Assembly (NCBI GenBank): GCA_019915135.1
Contig: JAHLMK010000008.1
Coordinates: 558,001-622,000, forward strand
Source of the DNA: Strobilurus pachycystidiatus
Taxonomy: Eukaryota > Basidiomycota > Agaricomycetes > Agaricales > Physalacriaceae
DNA: 64,000 bases
Direction: 5' to 3'
The translations under genes and the position numbers were made by a program. This document shows, in pieces, positions 1 through 11,675 of the stretch. The notes beneath the pieces are model-generated. The model did not search any database, was not told the origin of the DNA, and worked only from the letters and a program-made list of their open reading frames with translations. Position 1 is the stretch's first letter. Each line of letters begins with the position of its first letter.

Positions 1-720
1 ACGGACTCGGTGGGCGAGCCGGCACGATCGATGCTGTGTATCTGCTCAGTACGCGCAATGAGAAAGACGGAGGATGGCGCACCGGCGGGCACGACCGCCA
101 TTGCGCGCCTTGGGAGCCGCCTCGACGACCCTCTCTTTCCGCGGAGTGCCTCCGTCGTCGTCCTTTGGGACCCGTTTGCGCTTGACGGGGCTTGGATCGG
201 CCGAGCCGGTCAGCAGGGATCCCTGGTGGCCGCGACGTCGCCGGCCGCCCTCGAGCGACGCCACTGGGAAGAAGGTCTTGCTGGCGACATGGGGGTATGT
301 GGTCTGGCGGTTGAGCACGGCCGCGTCAAAGCCGGGGACGTGCTCGGCGAGGGCGCGCAGGTGGCCTGTGTGGGCCTTGACGGTGTCGGCAGCCTGGCAG
401 GCGACTCTGATCTTGTCCTCCTGGCCCGCCTTGAGGCCCTTTGCGTCCTCCGCAATCTCGGTGAGCAGCCAGAGGCGCTCCTCCTTGGGGCCCTCGCCGT
501 CCTCAATCATCTTGGTGAGCGTGTGTATTTTGGCGGTGATGGCTGTCATCTGCGTCGACAGCACGGCGTCGAGCTCCCGCAGGTCTGCAAAGTTGCGCGA
601 CAGGTCCAGAGGCAGCGAGTCCAGCGTGTGGACGTACTCGGACAGCAGTGTAAGCGTGTAGGCCGAGTTGATGCTGTTGTGCGCAGCGCTGGCGGCTGCT
701 GCTCTCGATGATGGCGGCAT
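1..720 (-). CDS. ING-family chromatin reader, 5' part (gene runs off the window)
   Basis: The reading frame starts at 720 and holds the conserved ING N-terminal helical domain: SEYVHTLDSLPLDLSRNF near residue 27, then the LDAVLSTQ and LLTEIAEDAKGLKAGQEDKI stretches. A basic linker rich in K, R and P follows (residues about 155-215). ING proteins recruit histone acetyltransferase or deacetylase complexes (for example NuA4) and normally end in a PHD finger that reads H3K4me3. The open frame would stop at 46, but a GT donor near 82 and an AG acceptor at 42-43 keep the frame open to base 1, so the PHD finger is expected beyond the window. That intron would be only about 41 nt, so its exact ends are uncertain. 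The family call rests on the N-terminal domain only. Which complex it serves cannot be told. Confidence 0.75.
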
Positions 721-1156
721 CGTTGGTGCGTGAAAGCACAGACGCTGGAGAGATGCGTCCTATTTTGCTCCGGACCGAAGGTGCCGGTGTAGGCTACGTG
801 ATGACCTTTAGTCAAATGATCGTCACTCTAAGCCTGAGGCTTGCACAGAATTTCAATAGGACTGTCTGCCTGGAATAAACGCCACCGTTCGCACACAAAC
901 TGGATCCGTGGCATACATTGCTTATTTGATACGGTCCCAGACTACGTCTAAATATCGTGAATGTAACGCGAGATACAAATGCGTGCTATTATAAGTAAAC
1001 TGATGAGAACAGCAAGGCGAAGAATGCTTATATACCGAACAGTGCGTCGACTAAAGGAGTGTGGAAGGGATATCAGAAGCGTGAGACGCGGTATAATGAA
1101 TATGAATGCGATGCTGGCGTCCCCCCAAGCAATGCAATAACGATAGCGAATAATGA
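721..1156. other. intergenic region with no gene seen
   Basis: This 436-bp stretch lies between the start of the ING gene and the 3' end of the TBC gene. Both neighbours are on the minus strand, so it must hold the ING promoter and the TBC 3' UTR. It is A/T-richer than its flanks. I see no repeat or RNA gene. Confidence 0.6.
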
Positions 1157-3377
1157 TTAGAGCAGCGCAGAGCCGTCTTTGCCCTCCTGGACCAGGCGTT
1201 TCCACTCCCGGCGCCACGAAGCCATGTCAGACCGCAGCTTCTTGTCACCAAGCGTCTTCTCGATCCAAAACAGTAGCACGTTCTCGTCCTCTGGCACGAA
1301 AAATGACGAGAGGAGAGACAACACCGTTTCGAAATTGGCGTGGGCCGCCGTTATGTGATCTGCAACGATCGTCAGGATCGGCGACCTACAACGATTGTGC
1401 AAATGCTGGCTTACCGCGATATGCCCACACTATGCTCACCGCCACCGCCACAAACAGATCCTGGCCCTCTAATAGGAACACGTCCCACATTCGCAGCTGA
1501 GTCTGGAATGGAACCGAGTTCGCAAAGAGGGTGATATACCACTTCGTCGCATACGAAGTCGTCGATATCATGTGCTTCTGGAACGCAGCATAGACACCAG
1601 GCATTATCTGCTCCGTGATTCGCTCTTGCACGTATATCGCCTCCAGAAGACCCGGGAAGCCAGGACTGAAGATGCTATGTAGCTCATAAGCATCGTGTAG
1701 CCGAACAAGCGACGCGTAGACGCGTTCCGGATCAAAGTAGCATAGCAGAGTAGCGGCGATAGGGCCCATGCCTTGCACGTAGCCACACGTTGAACACCGC
1801 AACGAGAAACAATGCAGCACATGGAATAGCGAGCGCTGACTGTCATATGAGCTAGTTTAGCTCCAGATAGCAGGACAGAGACGTGAACTTACCCAGCGCC
1901 ATACCGAGTACGAAACATGATATGCCCGCTGATGGTGCGAGGAACGTCCAAGTCAATCTGGATGTCATACGTCGAGGGCTTGTCCATAGCCTCTCTGTAA
2001 TCCTTGCCTAATCTGACGGTCTCCGCATTGCCCGTCCTCGAGAATTGACGCAAAAGTAGCTCCCAGGCCGCAGAACGCCAGCGGTCCGGTATGCCCTTGT
2101 ATATCCGCTCTGAGAACTTGGGCCGTTTCGCAGGTTTGACGCGCCAGATCTGAATATTGGCACCCTCGTCCCGCGCCTCGGCTTCGAGCATTCGATTCCA
2201 TTTGGCGATGCGAGACTGCTCTCGTAAGGGGAGCGGAGTGGGCGGTAGCGAGTTCAAAGTCGTCGCGGAAGTTGATGCGGTGGGTGGACCAGCGGATACC
2301 CGAGCTAGCCTCTTGGTGAGCGGTGCTGAGGGTATAAGGACGAGGCGGTCATGAGAGGGCATTGAGAAGAAACCATATCTGAGGACGAGTAAGCACAAGT
2401 TTATAGTGCTACGGAGAAGAGCCGCACCGGTCGACGTTAGCTAGTGTCTTGATTTCCTCTTGGTCTAACTCTCTCGTCTTTTCTGTGCCATCGCCGAGTG
2501 CCATCTCCGCATTGAGTTGACTTGCCCTACTTGCGCCTATACGTGCTCGAGTCCGCTCGACGCCTTCCTCGTATCCATCTCCTTTGACTCCGGACATTTC
2601 CAACTGAGCATACGTGTTTCGCACATGGAAGGCATCCAAATCTTCTCCTTCTGATGGGATGAGCGACGTGTTGCTAGCCAGGTGGCTGTCGACAGGGTGT
2701 TTCAGAGGCAGCGACGGCGAGCCGGCGGGTGTAGAAGCCGCGCTCGCTGGGGTTGGGGTGGGAACGCGTTCGGGGGGACATGGAGCGGGTTTCGGAGAGA
2801 GCGTATCGCGCGTCGAAGCGACGGATTTTCTTTGTGGTGATTCGCCGAAATGAGCAGAACGTGAGCGGGTAGATAGGCGTGAGGAAGTGTACGAGTCTTC
2901 AGATTGGGAAGGAAGAGAGAAGTTGGTGAGGTCGCTGCTACGGAAGTTCTCGCCCGATGACGCCCTCTTGCTTTCAGGCGTGGAGTATGAGAGACGAGGG
3001 CAGGCGCTTCCGTTGACTGCCTCGGTGGCGAGGTTGACCATCTGGGGCCCGTCCGAGTAGTACGCTATCTCTGTTTCAACCTCCCCGTCAAGGGAATCCT
3101 CTGGCAGGGCCAAGTCTAGTGTGACCTGCGGAATGATACCCAGGTCAGCGGATATGGCGCGAGAGGCGGTCCAGCTGTTCCTCTCGGCGCCGTACATCGA
3201 GTAGATGGAGAATATGGCGGTCTCTGACGATTGGCGCGGCGACTTGTCCGAATAGCGTCGGGATCCGCTAGTAGACGATGGGGTTGTGCGCGACGACGAG
3301 CTCGCGGACGAATGGGGGGAGCTGGAGGGGGTTAACGAATACGGTCTCGAGGGTACCAGCACCGCAGAGGCGTCCAT
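1157..3377 (-). CDS. TBC-domain Rab GTPase-activating protein
   Basis: Four exons join cleanly: 3377-2428, 2378-1893, 1839-1415 and 1359-1157. The first donor is the least certain. The first roughly 310 residues are a low-complexity Ser/Pro-rich tail. The TBC domain begins with IYKGIPDRWRSAAWELLL. It carries both catalytic fingers: IDLDVPRT (IxxDxxR) and GYVQGMGP (YxQ), the second reached only after the 1840-1892 intron is removed, which also restores GQRSLFHVL. TBC proteins speed GTP hydrolysis on Rab GTPases in membrane traffic. With both fingers intact it should be an active GAP. The Rab partner cannot be inferred. The C-terminus (KRLVQEGKDGSALL) is short, so the protein is an N-terminally extended TBC protein without further domains. 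Confidence 0.85.
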
Positions 3378-3913
3378 GAAATGAAAGGAAAGAGGTGGTG
3401 GTGATGGTAAGAGGCAAATGCCGACGTCGCGCCAAACATGCGGCTCTTTTCTCTATCCCGATTTAGAATTTCCCGATCTAAAGCCCTACGCTTTGCCACC
3501 GGTTTCTGTATTACAATGTACGGGCATTGGTACTCATCAGGTACTCATCTACTCAATGAGGGATTCACTTCATCAGTCGCAGTGGACCGCTGTTTCATCT
3601 CATACTGATGCGGAAACCTTCCGATTATTATCCCTTCACCATCCTCATGACAGTCCAGTGACAATCCAGCGTGCATGGTATTAGCAGTACCGCAAGGTCA
3701 AATTCCGACGTTGGAATGCTCGCGAGCCGAATCACTATGTCGACGGACTTGGCGCCAACGTTGTACGCTGCGGCCAAGCTCGATGGCAGCTAACATCCAA
3801 CGTCAACCTCCAGCGGCTGATAACGTTACACTCCAATTCACATACACCCATATTAATACAGAGACAAGACACAGCTTCACTTTGATAGACATTGATGACC
3901 AGCCGTCTAATCA
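3378..3913. other. intergenic region, no gene seen
   Basis: This 536-bp gap lies between the TBC gene start (3377) and the RNase H1 stop (3914), so it carries the TBC promoter and the RNase H1 3' UTR. Short open frames here are low in codon regularity and resemble nothing I know. Confidence 0.5.
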
Positions 3914-5125
3914 TCAATCACTCAACTCGAGTTCATCGTCATCCAAAAGGCCCTCGGCCAATTCCTCAAGCTCCTTGAGAGAATGTCAGCCTATGATATC
4001 TCCAGCCAACAAGAAAGGAAGCTTACTGCTACGCTGAGATTGGACGTTCCTCTCGTCACTAGCGGAGAGGGAAGCGGTTGAGTCGTCTGGCCCAAGTGCT
4101 GCTTGATCTCGTCATCCACTGCCTCGGCCAAGTAATCCCAATCACGCTCAGGCTCCTCCGGAAGCACAGCGCCTCTGTTGGCCATCAAGTCAGCCATCTC
4201 GTTACCTTCAATTCCGGCATGCCCTTTCACGTATTCCAGTGTCACTTTGCGCCTAAGGGTCGCGGACCGTTCGAGCAGTTTCGCGAAGTAGCGAATTAAG
4301 GCAGCGTTTTCGACTGGTGTGTTCTTCGACGTTAGAAATCCCCTCCTCTGCCAGTTGGGAAGCCACTCCGTAACGCCTAGACATGTCGGATAAGACTGAG
4401 GGATTGAATCGACAACGGAACGTACATCGGATTGAATACTTGCTGTCTGTCTTTATACGGAGAGCGTGATTCTTGTCCTTGCATTGCTCAAGAACCCGAA
4501 CTAGAGCCTTGAGAGAGGTATGAAGATCGATCGATGGGTCCACAATGATAACTAACGATGAGCTCGGCGCGGTTGTTTGTTTGCTTTCCAGGACAGCGTT
4601 CAGCGATATTCCTTCAGAAAAGAGGGTCAGAACACGAGCCGTGTCGAGGTGCAAGCAGACCTTTTATCTTCATGCCCCCACCAGACTCCCACACCAGCAA
4701 TTGCGTTCGGTTTGCCGTTGTTTTTGCAGGCACCATCCGAGAAGACAAGAAGTTCTCCGGGAGCCAGTTCCTCCTCTGTCGACGCGAAGGCATTGAAAGG
4801 AGTAGCACTTGGGCTTGGAATTGATGCCAATGTCACTGATGCAGCAGTGGCAACGCTCCTCGGAGCAGCTGATGAGCTCGATGCTACGGCATTCGATGGG
4901 GGTCTCGGAATTGCAGGACCGTCATTCAGCCATTCCTCTGCTTGCGCCCGAGTGGGAAACTTTTTGTATCTGTTGCCATTGAGTCCAGAGATAGACGCTT
5001 CACATTCCTCCCTACGTGAAATCAGCTTTGGAACATTCGTGACGGACGCGTACTAACCAGGTATTGAGAATGCCAGTCGTTCGGCCGGCTTTGACAGCGT
5101 AAAAGCCTGGCTTGGCCTTGGGCAT
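3914..5125 (-). CDS. ribonuclease H1 with N-terminal hybrid-binding domain
   Basis: Six exons were deduced: 5125-5058, 5011-4661, 4611-4557, 4507-4426, 4376-4027 and 3973-3914. Introns are 46-53 nt. The N-terminus (FYAVKAGRTTGILNTW, then GLNGNRYKKF) is the RNA/DNA hybrid-binding domain once called the caulimovirus viroplasmin fold. After a Ser/Ala-rich linker comes the RNase H domain with all four acidic motifs: FSDGACKNNG, TNNRAEL, KTDSKYSI and GHAGIEGNEMAD. The enzyme removes RNA from RNA/DNA hybrids in nucleus or mitochondria. No clear targeting peptide precedes the first Met. The second and third motifs only appear when introns are spliced, which supports the model. The last exon gives an acidic tail ending DDDELELSD. 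Confidence 0.9.
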
Positions 5126-5367
5126 GATCCTGATGTATTTGCTGTATGGATTCGGATTCAACCAGGTCAATCGAAGAGAGCTTGTCTTGAAGAACAAGGC
5201 AAAAATTCGAACCGCCAGGATCACGTTGGTGGTGGATCCAAATAAGAACGCGTTTTCACGTGAGAGAGTTTCCATTTCTAGACTAAGACTGTCACTGGAT
5301 TGTCAACAGCTTTTGGCAGCACTTGCGTTCTACAGAGGTATATGTCTCCCATTTCAATGAATGATTC

Positions 5368-7002
5368 ATGATCTTGAACACTCTTGAACAGATGGCTGAG
5401 GTGTGCTGCTCACACTGTGGGCGTAAAACACCCCTCGAAACCGTTATGATTCGATCGACTAACAATATAATTCCCTCAGAGGCGCAAGTTTCTCGCATCG
5501 ACCTTCTTCTCCAGTCTAATGAGCCACCCAACGAAACTGAACTCCCGGGTCTGGCCTCGCTGTACGCCGAAAGCGAGAGCTTTCTGTCCTCTGTCAAGCA
5601 ATTGGCACAGGTCCGAAATCTCGTGGCGCGTGTAGAGTTGGAATTGGAGGCGCAGACAGTGAAGACAGAAAAGCTTGCCCTGTCCCTGAAGCGTGTGCTT
5701 CATCCTGTCCGCTCCCTTCCTTCCGATGTCTTGGAGGAAATCTTCTTAATCCTCGCAGCGAAGGCTAGAAAACCAAGCTTCGAGGAGGGCAGCATCTACG
5801 AGCACTTTTCCTACGAGAGCTCGTTGTCGATGTCCTACCCAGCGTGGACATTGTCTCATGTCTCCTCGTATTGGCGTCAAGTCGCCTTAGCGACGTCGCG
5901 ATTGTGGGCCAATCTGCACCTGTCCCTCGGCAAAGAATCTTACAGCGACGGTACCATCATGCGTCTCAACACATACCTTTCCCGCTCCCGCGCCTTGGGT
6001 CTCTCTGTCTGCCTATCAAATCTTTCATCATCATCTGGGCATCACCATGCCCTACCTTTCCTGGCCTACTCTGTACCTCGGTGGACAGTGGCGAAACTCT
6101 ACCTGTCGCTGGCTGATTACCAGTATCTGGAACATCAGCCAAAGTCATTCAAAAAGCTCCATACACTTGCAGCCTTTCTGAATCAAAAATTCTCAGGCTC
6201 CAAGTCGGTATGGGATTCACTTTGTATGTTTAACGGTGCGAATGCACCTGCCCTTAGGTCGATCACAATGAATCAGCATCTGCCTTTTCAGCTTCCGCGA
6301 AAAGGCTTGACTGAATTACGATATGTTTACACCGATCGTACTCAGCTGGCTACGTCCCTACGAGCCATTGCAGATTTCCCATCTCTACAGGCTCTTATTC
6401 TCAGTCGATTTCCGGATCCAACGCTAGGGGGATACGTGACAGTCACTCACAAAGGTCTGCGCTCAATTACTGTCGCAAAATCATTTCCGCGCGATCTACT
6501 GTCTTACTTCGACGTACCACGCCTCGAGATGCTGGACTTCGTAGGGTACGCCGTCCACGATCCCATGATCGGCTCATTTCCGCCTGCGATGTGTCAATCC
6601 TTGAGAGATCTACGTATCCCGCTTCGGGATGTCAAGGCAGAAAACTTCACCCAACTGAGAGATCTCCTTCTCACAGTACCACATCTCACGCGCTTGGAGA
6701 TTCGCCACCTCAATGACGGCTTCTATCCTAAGTGGAATGGCATCCAGTGGTCGCTTTTTGGCCATCGACTCGGTCAGACGACCGTAGTCCCTGAATTACG
6801 GTCCCTCGTCGTCAAAGGCGCGCGCGGGACCATCCCGGTGCTGAACCGCGAGTTTATGGAACTCCTTCGATATCGTCGCTCGGGTCGTGATGGAGTAGCT
6901 CTCCTTGAAAGAATTGAATTGAACCCTGTCTCTTGTGATGAAAAATATAGCAAATTCCAGGATCTGATTGCGGGCGGACTCTCGGTCGTCTTGTACAGGT
7001 GA
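5368..7002 (+). CDS. F-box-like protein, Agaricomycete expanded family
   Basis: A single uninterrupted frame of 544 aa. Residues about 48-110 follow the usual family pattern: LLQSNEPPNETELPGL, then a coiled coil rich in E, L and K. An F-box-like segment follows (LHPVRSLPSDVLEEIFL, about 111-128) and then SYWRQVALATSRLW. The rest is leucine-rich and divergent, as in this family. F-box proteins link [12 protein letters not shown] SCF ubiquitin ligases, but the target is unknown. The start could also be Met at 5392. It is divergent from RNase H1 with about 240 bp between starts. Three more F-box-like genes occur in the window (15752, 28010, 59327) and are not close copies of this one. Confidence 0.75.
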   Translation: MILNTLEQMAEVCCSHCGRKTPLETVMIRSTNNIIPSEAQVSRIDLLLQSNEPPNETELPGLASLYAESESFLSSVKQLAQVRNLVARVELELEAQTVKTEKLALSLKRVLHPVRSLPSDVLEEIFLILAAKARKPSFEEGSIYEHFSYESSLSMSYPAWTLSHVSSYWRQVALATSRLWANLHLSLGKESYSDGTIMRLNTYLSRSRALGLSVCLSNLSSSSGHHHALPFLAYSVPRWTVAKLYLSLADYQYLEHQPKSFKKLHTLAAFLNQKFSGSKSVWDSLCMFNGANAPALRSITMNQHLPFQLPRKGLTELRYVYTDRTQLATSLRAIADFPSLQALILSRFPDPTLGGYVTVTHKGLRSITVAKSFPRDLLSYFDVPRLEMLDFVGYAVHDPMIGSFPPAMCQSLRDLRIPLRDVKAENFTQLRDLLLTVPHLTRLEIRHLNDGFYPKWNGIQWSLFGHRLGQTTVVPELRSLVVKGARGTIPVLNREFMELLRYRRSGRDGVALLERIELNPVSCDEKYSKFQDLIAGGLSVVLYR

Positions 7003-7480
7003 GTCTGCGCCGGTACTCACTCACTTCTCAGTACTGACTGGCAGTCAAGATCTTATTTTGAAGGGTGACCATATGATGATTGCTAAATATTGAACATACT
7101 ATATATCTACACACTGTACTTCGTATGGTTTGAATCTCGACGAGGCAATTGAGATCAGTGATCTTGTTCCCTATAATCGGATGAGCCTGGAGCTATACCA
7201 CCGGCATGACAACACCGCCACAGTGTTAGCTACTTAGCAACCGCTTTCGCAAATATGGCATCCGTTTCCGCTTTTCTTCGAGTCTAACCTCATCAGTTAG
7301 ATTCTTTTTTGTGCCGTCGGCATCGATAGACCCAAGTGCTGTGTTTCTGAAACCCTACGTTCGACAGAGATTGAGCCTGTATACTATATCATCCTCTTGT
7401 ATTTGTAACATACATCTACATTTAGAGATACATAATCATACATATCAGCGACCACGGTAGCTAAATGTACAATTAGTGTG
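7003..7480. other. convergent 3' intergenic region
   Basis: This 478-bp stretch is shared by the 3' ends of the F-box-like gene (plus) and the ZPR1 gene (minus). It is A/T-rich and should contain both polyadenylation regions. No gene seen. Confidence 0.6.
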
Positions 7481-9184
7481 TCATGACTCGTTCTTGTCTT
7501 CGGTATCTTCAGCCTCTGGCTCCTCGTACCCCTCAACTTTGATATCATTCAACCCCAGCTCCTCATTCTGATCATATGTTCTGTCATACATCTCGATTTT
7601 CATGTTCGGGTCGGGATCAGGCGCGTACAAGTTCTGGAGGTACGAGTTCGCCAGCGGGTCGTCGATGATCAGAGTGAAAGGATGTTCCGCGTTCTTCACC
7701 TATAGTCACCCTTTGTTAGTCGGTATATACGAAGACGAAGGACGAGAACATACAGCTTTGAGTTTAGCCAAGAAACTTTGGAATGCTGGTTTATCGTCTC
7801 CGTCAACGGAATCGCCGGTAAAGACTTTTTCGGTGAGTTCTTCGTAGACCTGTTCGAGAAGACCCTCGAGGGTGGTGAATCGTCCACCTAGGGTACCGTG
7901 CGAAAGCACCAGATCAATTTCGGGCACTGTGAGGCCCGCGGTCTCGCTCTGCATGAAGGTCAGTAAGAGTCAAAGAAGCGAAAAGAGTCATATACCTTAA
8001 GGATGTCCCTGCTGAGATCTTCGCGGTCCTCGACCGTGAGTGTGATGCGTTTACCTTGTTCGGATATCGCGCCACCAGACTTGACCTCGTTGTCGCGGTA
8101 TCCACATCTATCGCAGTTGGTCGACATGATGAGGACATCCTGAGTAATATGTGAGAAAGGTACAGCGGGAAACGAAAGGAGTGAACTACCTTGAAATGAG
8201 GGATGTTAACCTTCTTCATGAGGGTATCCAATGGATGTCCACAGCTGGAACATGCCCCCTTGAAGACGAAGATCTCTTCATTTACTCCAGAATCTCCCCC
8301 TCCGATTGTGTCTTCATCTTCTTCCCTGATGGTGTTGGCCTCATCGGCTGAGACTAGACCAAGAGCAACGTTCTGTTCGAATGAACGGGGGTACGTCCTC
8401 ATGTTCCACTTCGGATCCGCCATGCTCTCTAAGAACTCAATGAACGAGTTGCCAGCGGGGTCGTCTAGTCGGAGAGTAAATGAAGGCATAGAAAGATCTT
8501 TCGTAGACGCCTTGATGATAACCTTCTCTTCGGTCTCCTCATCGTCCTCATCGTCGCCGATGATTAGATGCAACTTGTCGACCAGAGTTTGAATCTTGTT
8601 GTATCCGTCCTCATCCTGGATACGCCGGAGAGGTTGGTCCATGCTAAGATCGGCAATAACATCGCGTATGAGTCCCTCGACAGTAGTGAGCTGTCCGCGG
8701 GCACATGGGGGGAGGGTCAGCTCGTATTCCGGGATGACGATCTCGCAAGATGGGGAGCGGACTATTTGGCGGTCAAGGTCAGATCGCGCGAGGATACGGG
8801 CAGTGTAGACGGCGCCTTCGGCTGAAAAGCTGTGTGAGTTGGTAGAGCGTCTCTTCAAGTATTCAACATACGCCGGATGGTTCCAGCTGATTGTATCTCG
8901 TTGTTGGTCGCGCCGCAATGCTCGCACCGGAAGGACATGACTACGACCTCGCGAAAGAAGGGGATCGATGTCAGGAGAAGTCGTGTTGTTCCCTACTATT
9001 CCACAGATCAGCTAGCGGATTGAGTGATACTTGGATGACAGACCTGCTCGTGGCATTCCATGCAGAGGGATTCGATTTCCTGCGTGACTTTTTCCTCGGC
9101 ATTGGCATCGTTACTGTCTGAGAGCAAATCGGTGTGCTCGGCAGCAGATCCGATGGAAGGGAAGAGCTGTTCTTCAGTGGACAT
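7481..9184 (-). CDS. ZPR1: ZPR1 zinc-finger protein
   Basis: Six exons: 9184-9044, 8992-8872, 8821-8190, 8139-7996, 7948-7754 and 7699-7481, giving 483 aa, close to the family's usual length. Two C4 zinc fingers are visible. One spans LCMECHEQ to [12 protein letters not shown], with [18 protein letters not shown] between. The other spans [14 protein letters not shown] to [15 protein letters not shown]. Each is followed by a repeat of the ZPR1 alpha-beta domain ([20 protein letters not shown] and [20 protein letters not shown]). ZPR1 binds eEF1A and acts as its folding chaperone. It moves between cytoplasm and nucleus in growth and stress signalling. The tail is very acidic. The ATG at 9184 lies 198 bp from the divergent PhyH gene, so the two probably share a promoter. 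Confidence 0.95.
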
Positions 9185-9382
9185 TGTCTCGGCGCTGTGA
9201 GTGGAGGGAGATCAAGAAATTTCTCGATCATTTTATGCGGCGACAAAGTATGCGTCATGCTGAGTCAGGTGCCATGACTTGATTCCTAGTTGCTCTGTTG
9301 CCTGCCTTGCTATTGGATATTGAACCGCTCTCATGTTTGAGGCATCACATGGACTCTGTCGCTTATCTTGACATTCACCACT

Positions 9383-10468
9383 ATGAGCTCTCCTCTGAAG
9401 CGCCAGTTTGACGAGCAAGGCTACGCGATCGTACCTGGTCTCGTATCGCCAGACGATCTTACTCTCCTCCGTGAGGCCTGCGACGACGTAGTCGCCCGTA
9501 CTCGCAGCGGCGAATGGAAACTTCGTCGTACGGTTGGAAAGCAGTTCCCTCCCTACGGCGACGGAGATCCCGACTCTTGGGGCGTTCAGATGCTCATGCA
9601 CCCTGATCTTGGGCACCCCATCTTTGCAAAGTGGTATACGTCGGATCGCGTTACTGGTGCGGTCAAGGAACTATTGCAATGTGACGATGAACACCTCCAG
9701 ATGGGTAAGTCTCCGGAACGAACGTGGGCTAACGGCTGACCCTCGCGGCGCTTAGAATTGTTCAATCTCTTGATAAATCCCACGTCGCACGATTTCGCCT
9801 TGAGATGGCACCGTGATGATGTGAAGGGCGATTCGAGTCCAAAGGAAGAAGAAGAGGCATTGACGCTTTGGCATCATGGGGTAGGTTTTCCAATCTTCCT
9901 CAATTGCGAAACTGAAAACTTTCCTTTTCCTCCTGAAGATTCAGTGGAATACGTATGAGGATCTGCTGGTTCTCGAAGAGCCAATCTGAACGTAGACAGG
10001 GCACTCTATGTCGACTCGTGTTTGTATGTCGTTCCCGGATCGCATAAAGCTGTACGCACGCCAGAGCAACGCGCATTGTCTGATACGATGGATGCGCCTG
10101 AGAACCCCCTCGATATGCCTGGTGCATTGGCGGTTACGCTTCAGCGTAAGTCCGTCTGTTTCTCGAGTAACCGGGGACTGATACACCATCCATCAACAGC
10201 AGGCGAGACGGTCTTCTACAATTCGAACATCCTCCACGTCGGAACCTATAGTGCCAAGCACAAGCGCGCTACACTCCACGGCTCCATGGGCGACGTGCGG
10301 GGCGGGTCCGTACGGGCGAGGAATGTCCTTCAGCACGGTTTGAACTGGATGAAGCAGGACCCATTTCGGAAGACACTGACAACGGCAGAGGGGAATGCGA
10401 TGTTGGACCGACTCATCGAAATGCAGAAAAGTGCGCCAGGGGAAATCGGGTACTCGCTGGATAATTAG
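9383..10468 (+). CDS. PhyH-type (phytanoyl-CoA dioxygenase) Fe(II)/2-oxoglutarate oxygenase
   Basis: Exons 9383-9704, 9756-9880, 9939-9952, 10000-10145 and 10200-10468 give 291 aa. A Met at 9368 would add five residues. The third exon is a 14-nt microexon that joins HHG to IQWNTALYVDS. The fold shows the iron ligands: HRDD (HxD, after NLLINPTSHDFALRW) and the distal His in SNILHVGTYSAKHKRATLHG. The Arg after it probably binds 2-oxoglutarate. It also has YVVPGSHK, typical of PhyH proteins. These enzymes hydroxylate small molecules, often in secondary or lipid metabolism. The substrate cannot be read from sequence and no metabolic cluster surrounds it. Confidence 0.85.
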
Positions 10469-10620
10469 ACAAGTTACTAGCTACCTTTGCCCGAGTCTGC
10501 TAGTAAGCACGAGAAATGCTTGATACTGTTTTGTCTGGTAGTTCACATTATTTATTCCAATTTCACATTTGATTCGGACGAAAACGTCTTCCCACGCTTA
10601 CTTGCTCAACAAATACCGCC

Positions 10621-11502
10621 ATGTCTGCGTCTAAATTCCCCTGGGACAGAGTCAAAGCCGAAACTCTGAGGTCGATTGGACGGGATATTGGCCTTCGCTC
10701 TGTCGTGAAACGCGAAACCATGTTGGGTTATATCGACCTCATCACGGAACGCGGTCGTGCGTGCTAATTCATCTAGCCCGATAGACTGATTCCAAGTTTT
10801 CATTGCAGTGGAAGACGCGATGGCAGAGATAGAGGAGACACAGCAGAGTCTCCAGTCAGCGAGTCCAAAACGCAAGAACGACAGTGCGGACGGTAAGCCG
10901 GCCAAAAGGGCGCGTCGCTCCGACGCGGCAGAGCCTGTGTCTGCACCTCGGCACACCAGAGCGAGCGGCCCCGTCCACAGCGGCGACTCCCCAAGGCGCA
11001 GCGGGCGGCCATCCAAGCCCACGCAGAAAGTGTCGGCCCCAGTCAAGAAGAAGGCGACCGTCAAGGCTGGCAAGGCTGGACCGCGCAGGGCAAGCATGGG
11101 CAAGAAGAAAGCGGCTCCCTCTGCTCCCAACGGTGGTACGTCCGTTTCTACTGGAGTCTTTGTGCCAACGGGACGACGTACCGCTCTCGCAGAGGACAAC
11201 GCCGACGCCGACGCCGCCGACGCAGATGAGCCGGACGGCGACGCCGAGGAGGATCTCGAGGGGCCTAATGGCGCCGTCGAGGCAATTCATGATCAGCCCG
11301 AACCGTCTGCGAGTGCGTCTGGTTCCAACAAAGGTGCGACTATCCTCGGATTTTGGCCTTTTTGTGTCTCATTGGTGTTCAAGAAAACGACCTTCCTGCA
11401 GTTGAAGATGCCAAAGAAGATGGGGAAGCTGCGCCTGCTGCAGAGGATGCTGAAGCCGACGCCGACGGGTCGCCAGAACCAATCGAGGCTCCTGCCTCGT
11501 GA
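10621..11502 (+). CDS. unknown basic/acidic nuclear-type protein with AT-hook-like motif
   Basis: Exons 10621-10756, 10809-11135, 11193-11333 and 11402-11502 give 234 aa in frame. The N-terminal 45 residues (FPWDRVKAETLRSIGRDIGL) look like a small folded helical unit. A Lys/Arg-rich middle holds an AT-hook-like SPRRSGRPSKPT. A strongly acidic Ala/Asp/Glu repeat tail follows. The third intron (11136-11192, 57 nt, GTACGT donor) is a multiple of three and without a stop, so its retention would also give a valid protein. The composition suggests a DNA- or chromatin-associated protein, but I recognise no family. Confidence 0.65.
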
Positions 11503-11675
11503 TTATCTTGAATTGATTGTTCGTACCCTTTCACAGCATCGTCTCGACTCTCAAGCCGCAATTATGTCCTCTAGGTCGATCATATAGTGTGTCTCTTTCT
11601 GCATGTACCTATTCACTTTTCATGCCACGCATCGGTGTCTCGCCATTGTGAATGATGCATGAGTAATTCGCATCG
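11503..11675. other. 3' flank of the previous gene
   Basis: Short non-coding stretch before the doubtful gene at 11676. No feature seen. Confidence 0.4.

Noticed and set aside
10606..11290. Minus-strand open frames of 144-197 aa over the gene at 10621
   Set aside because: The plus-strand model has spliced exons, a sensible start and acidic/basic composition. The minus frames are low-complexity shadows.
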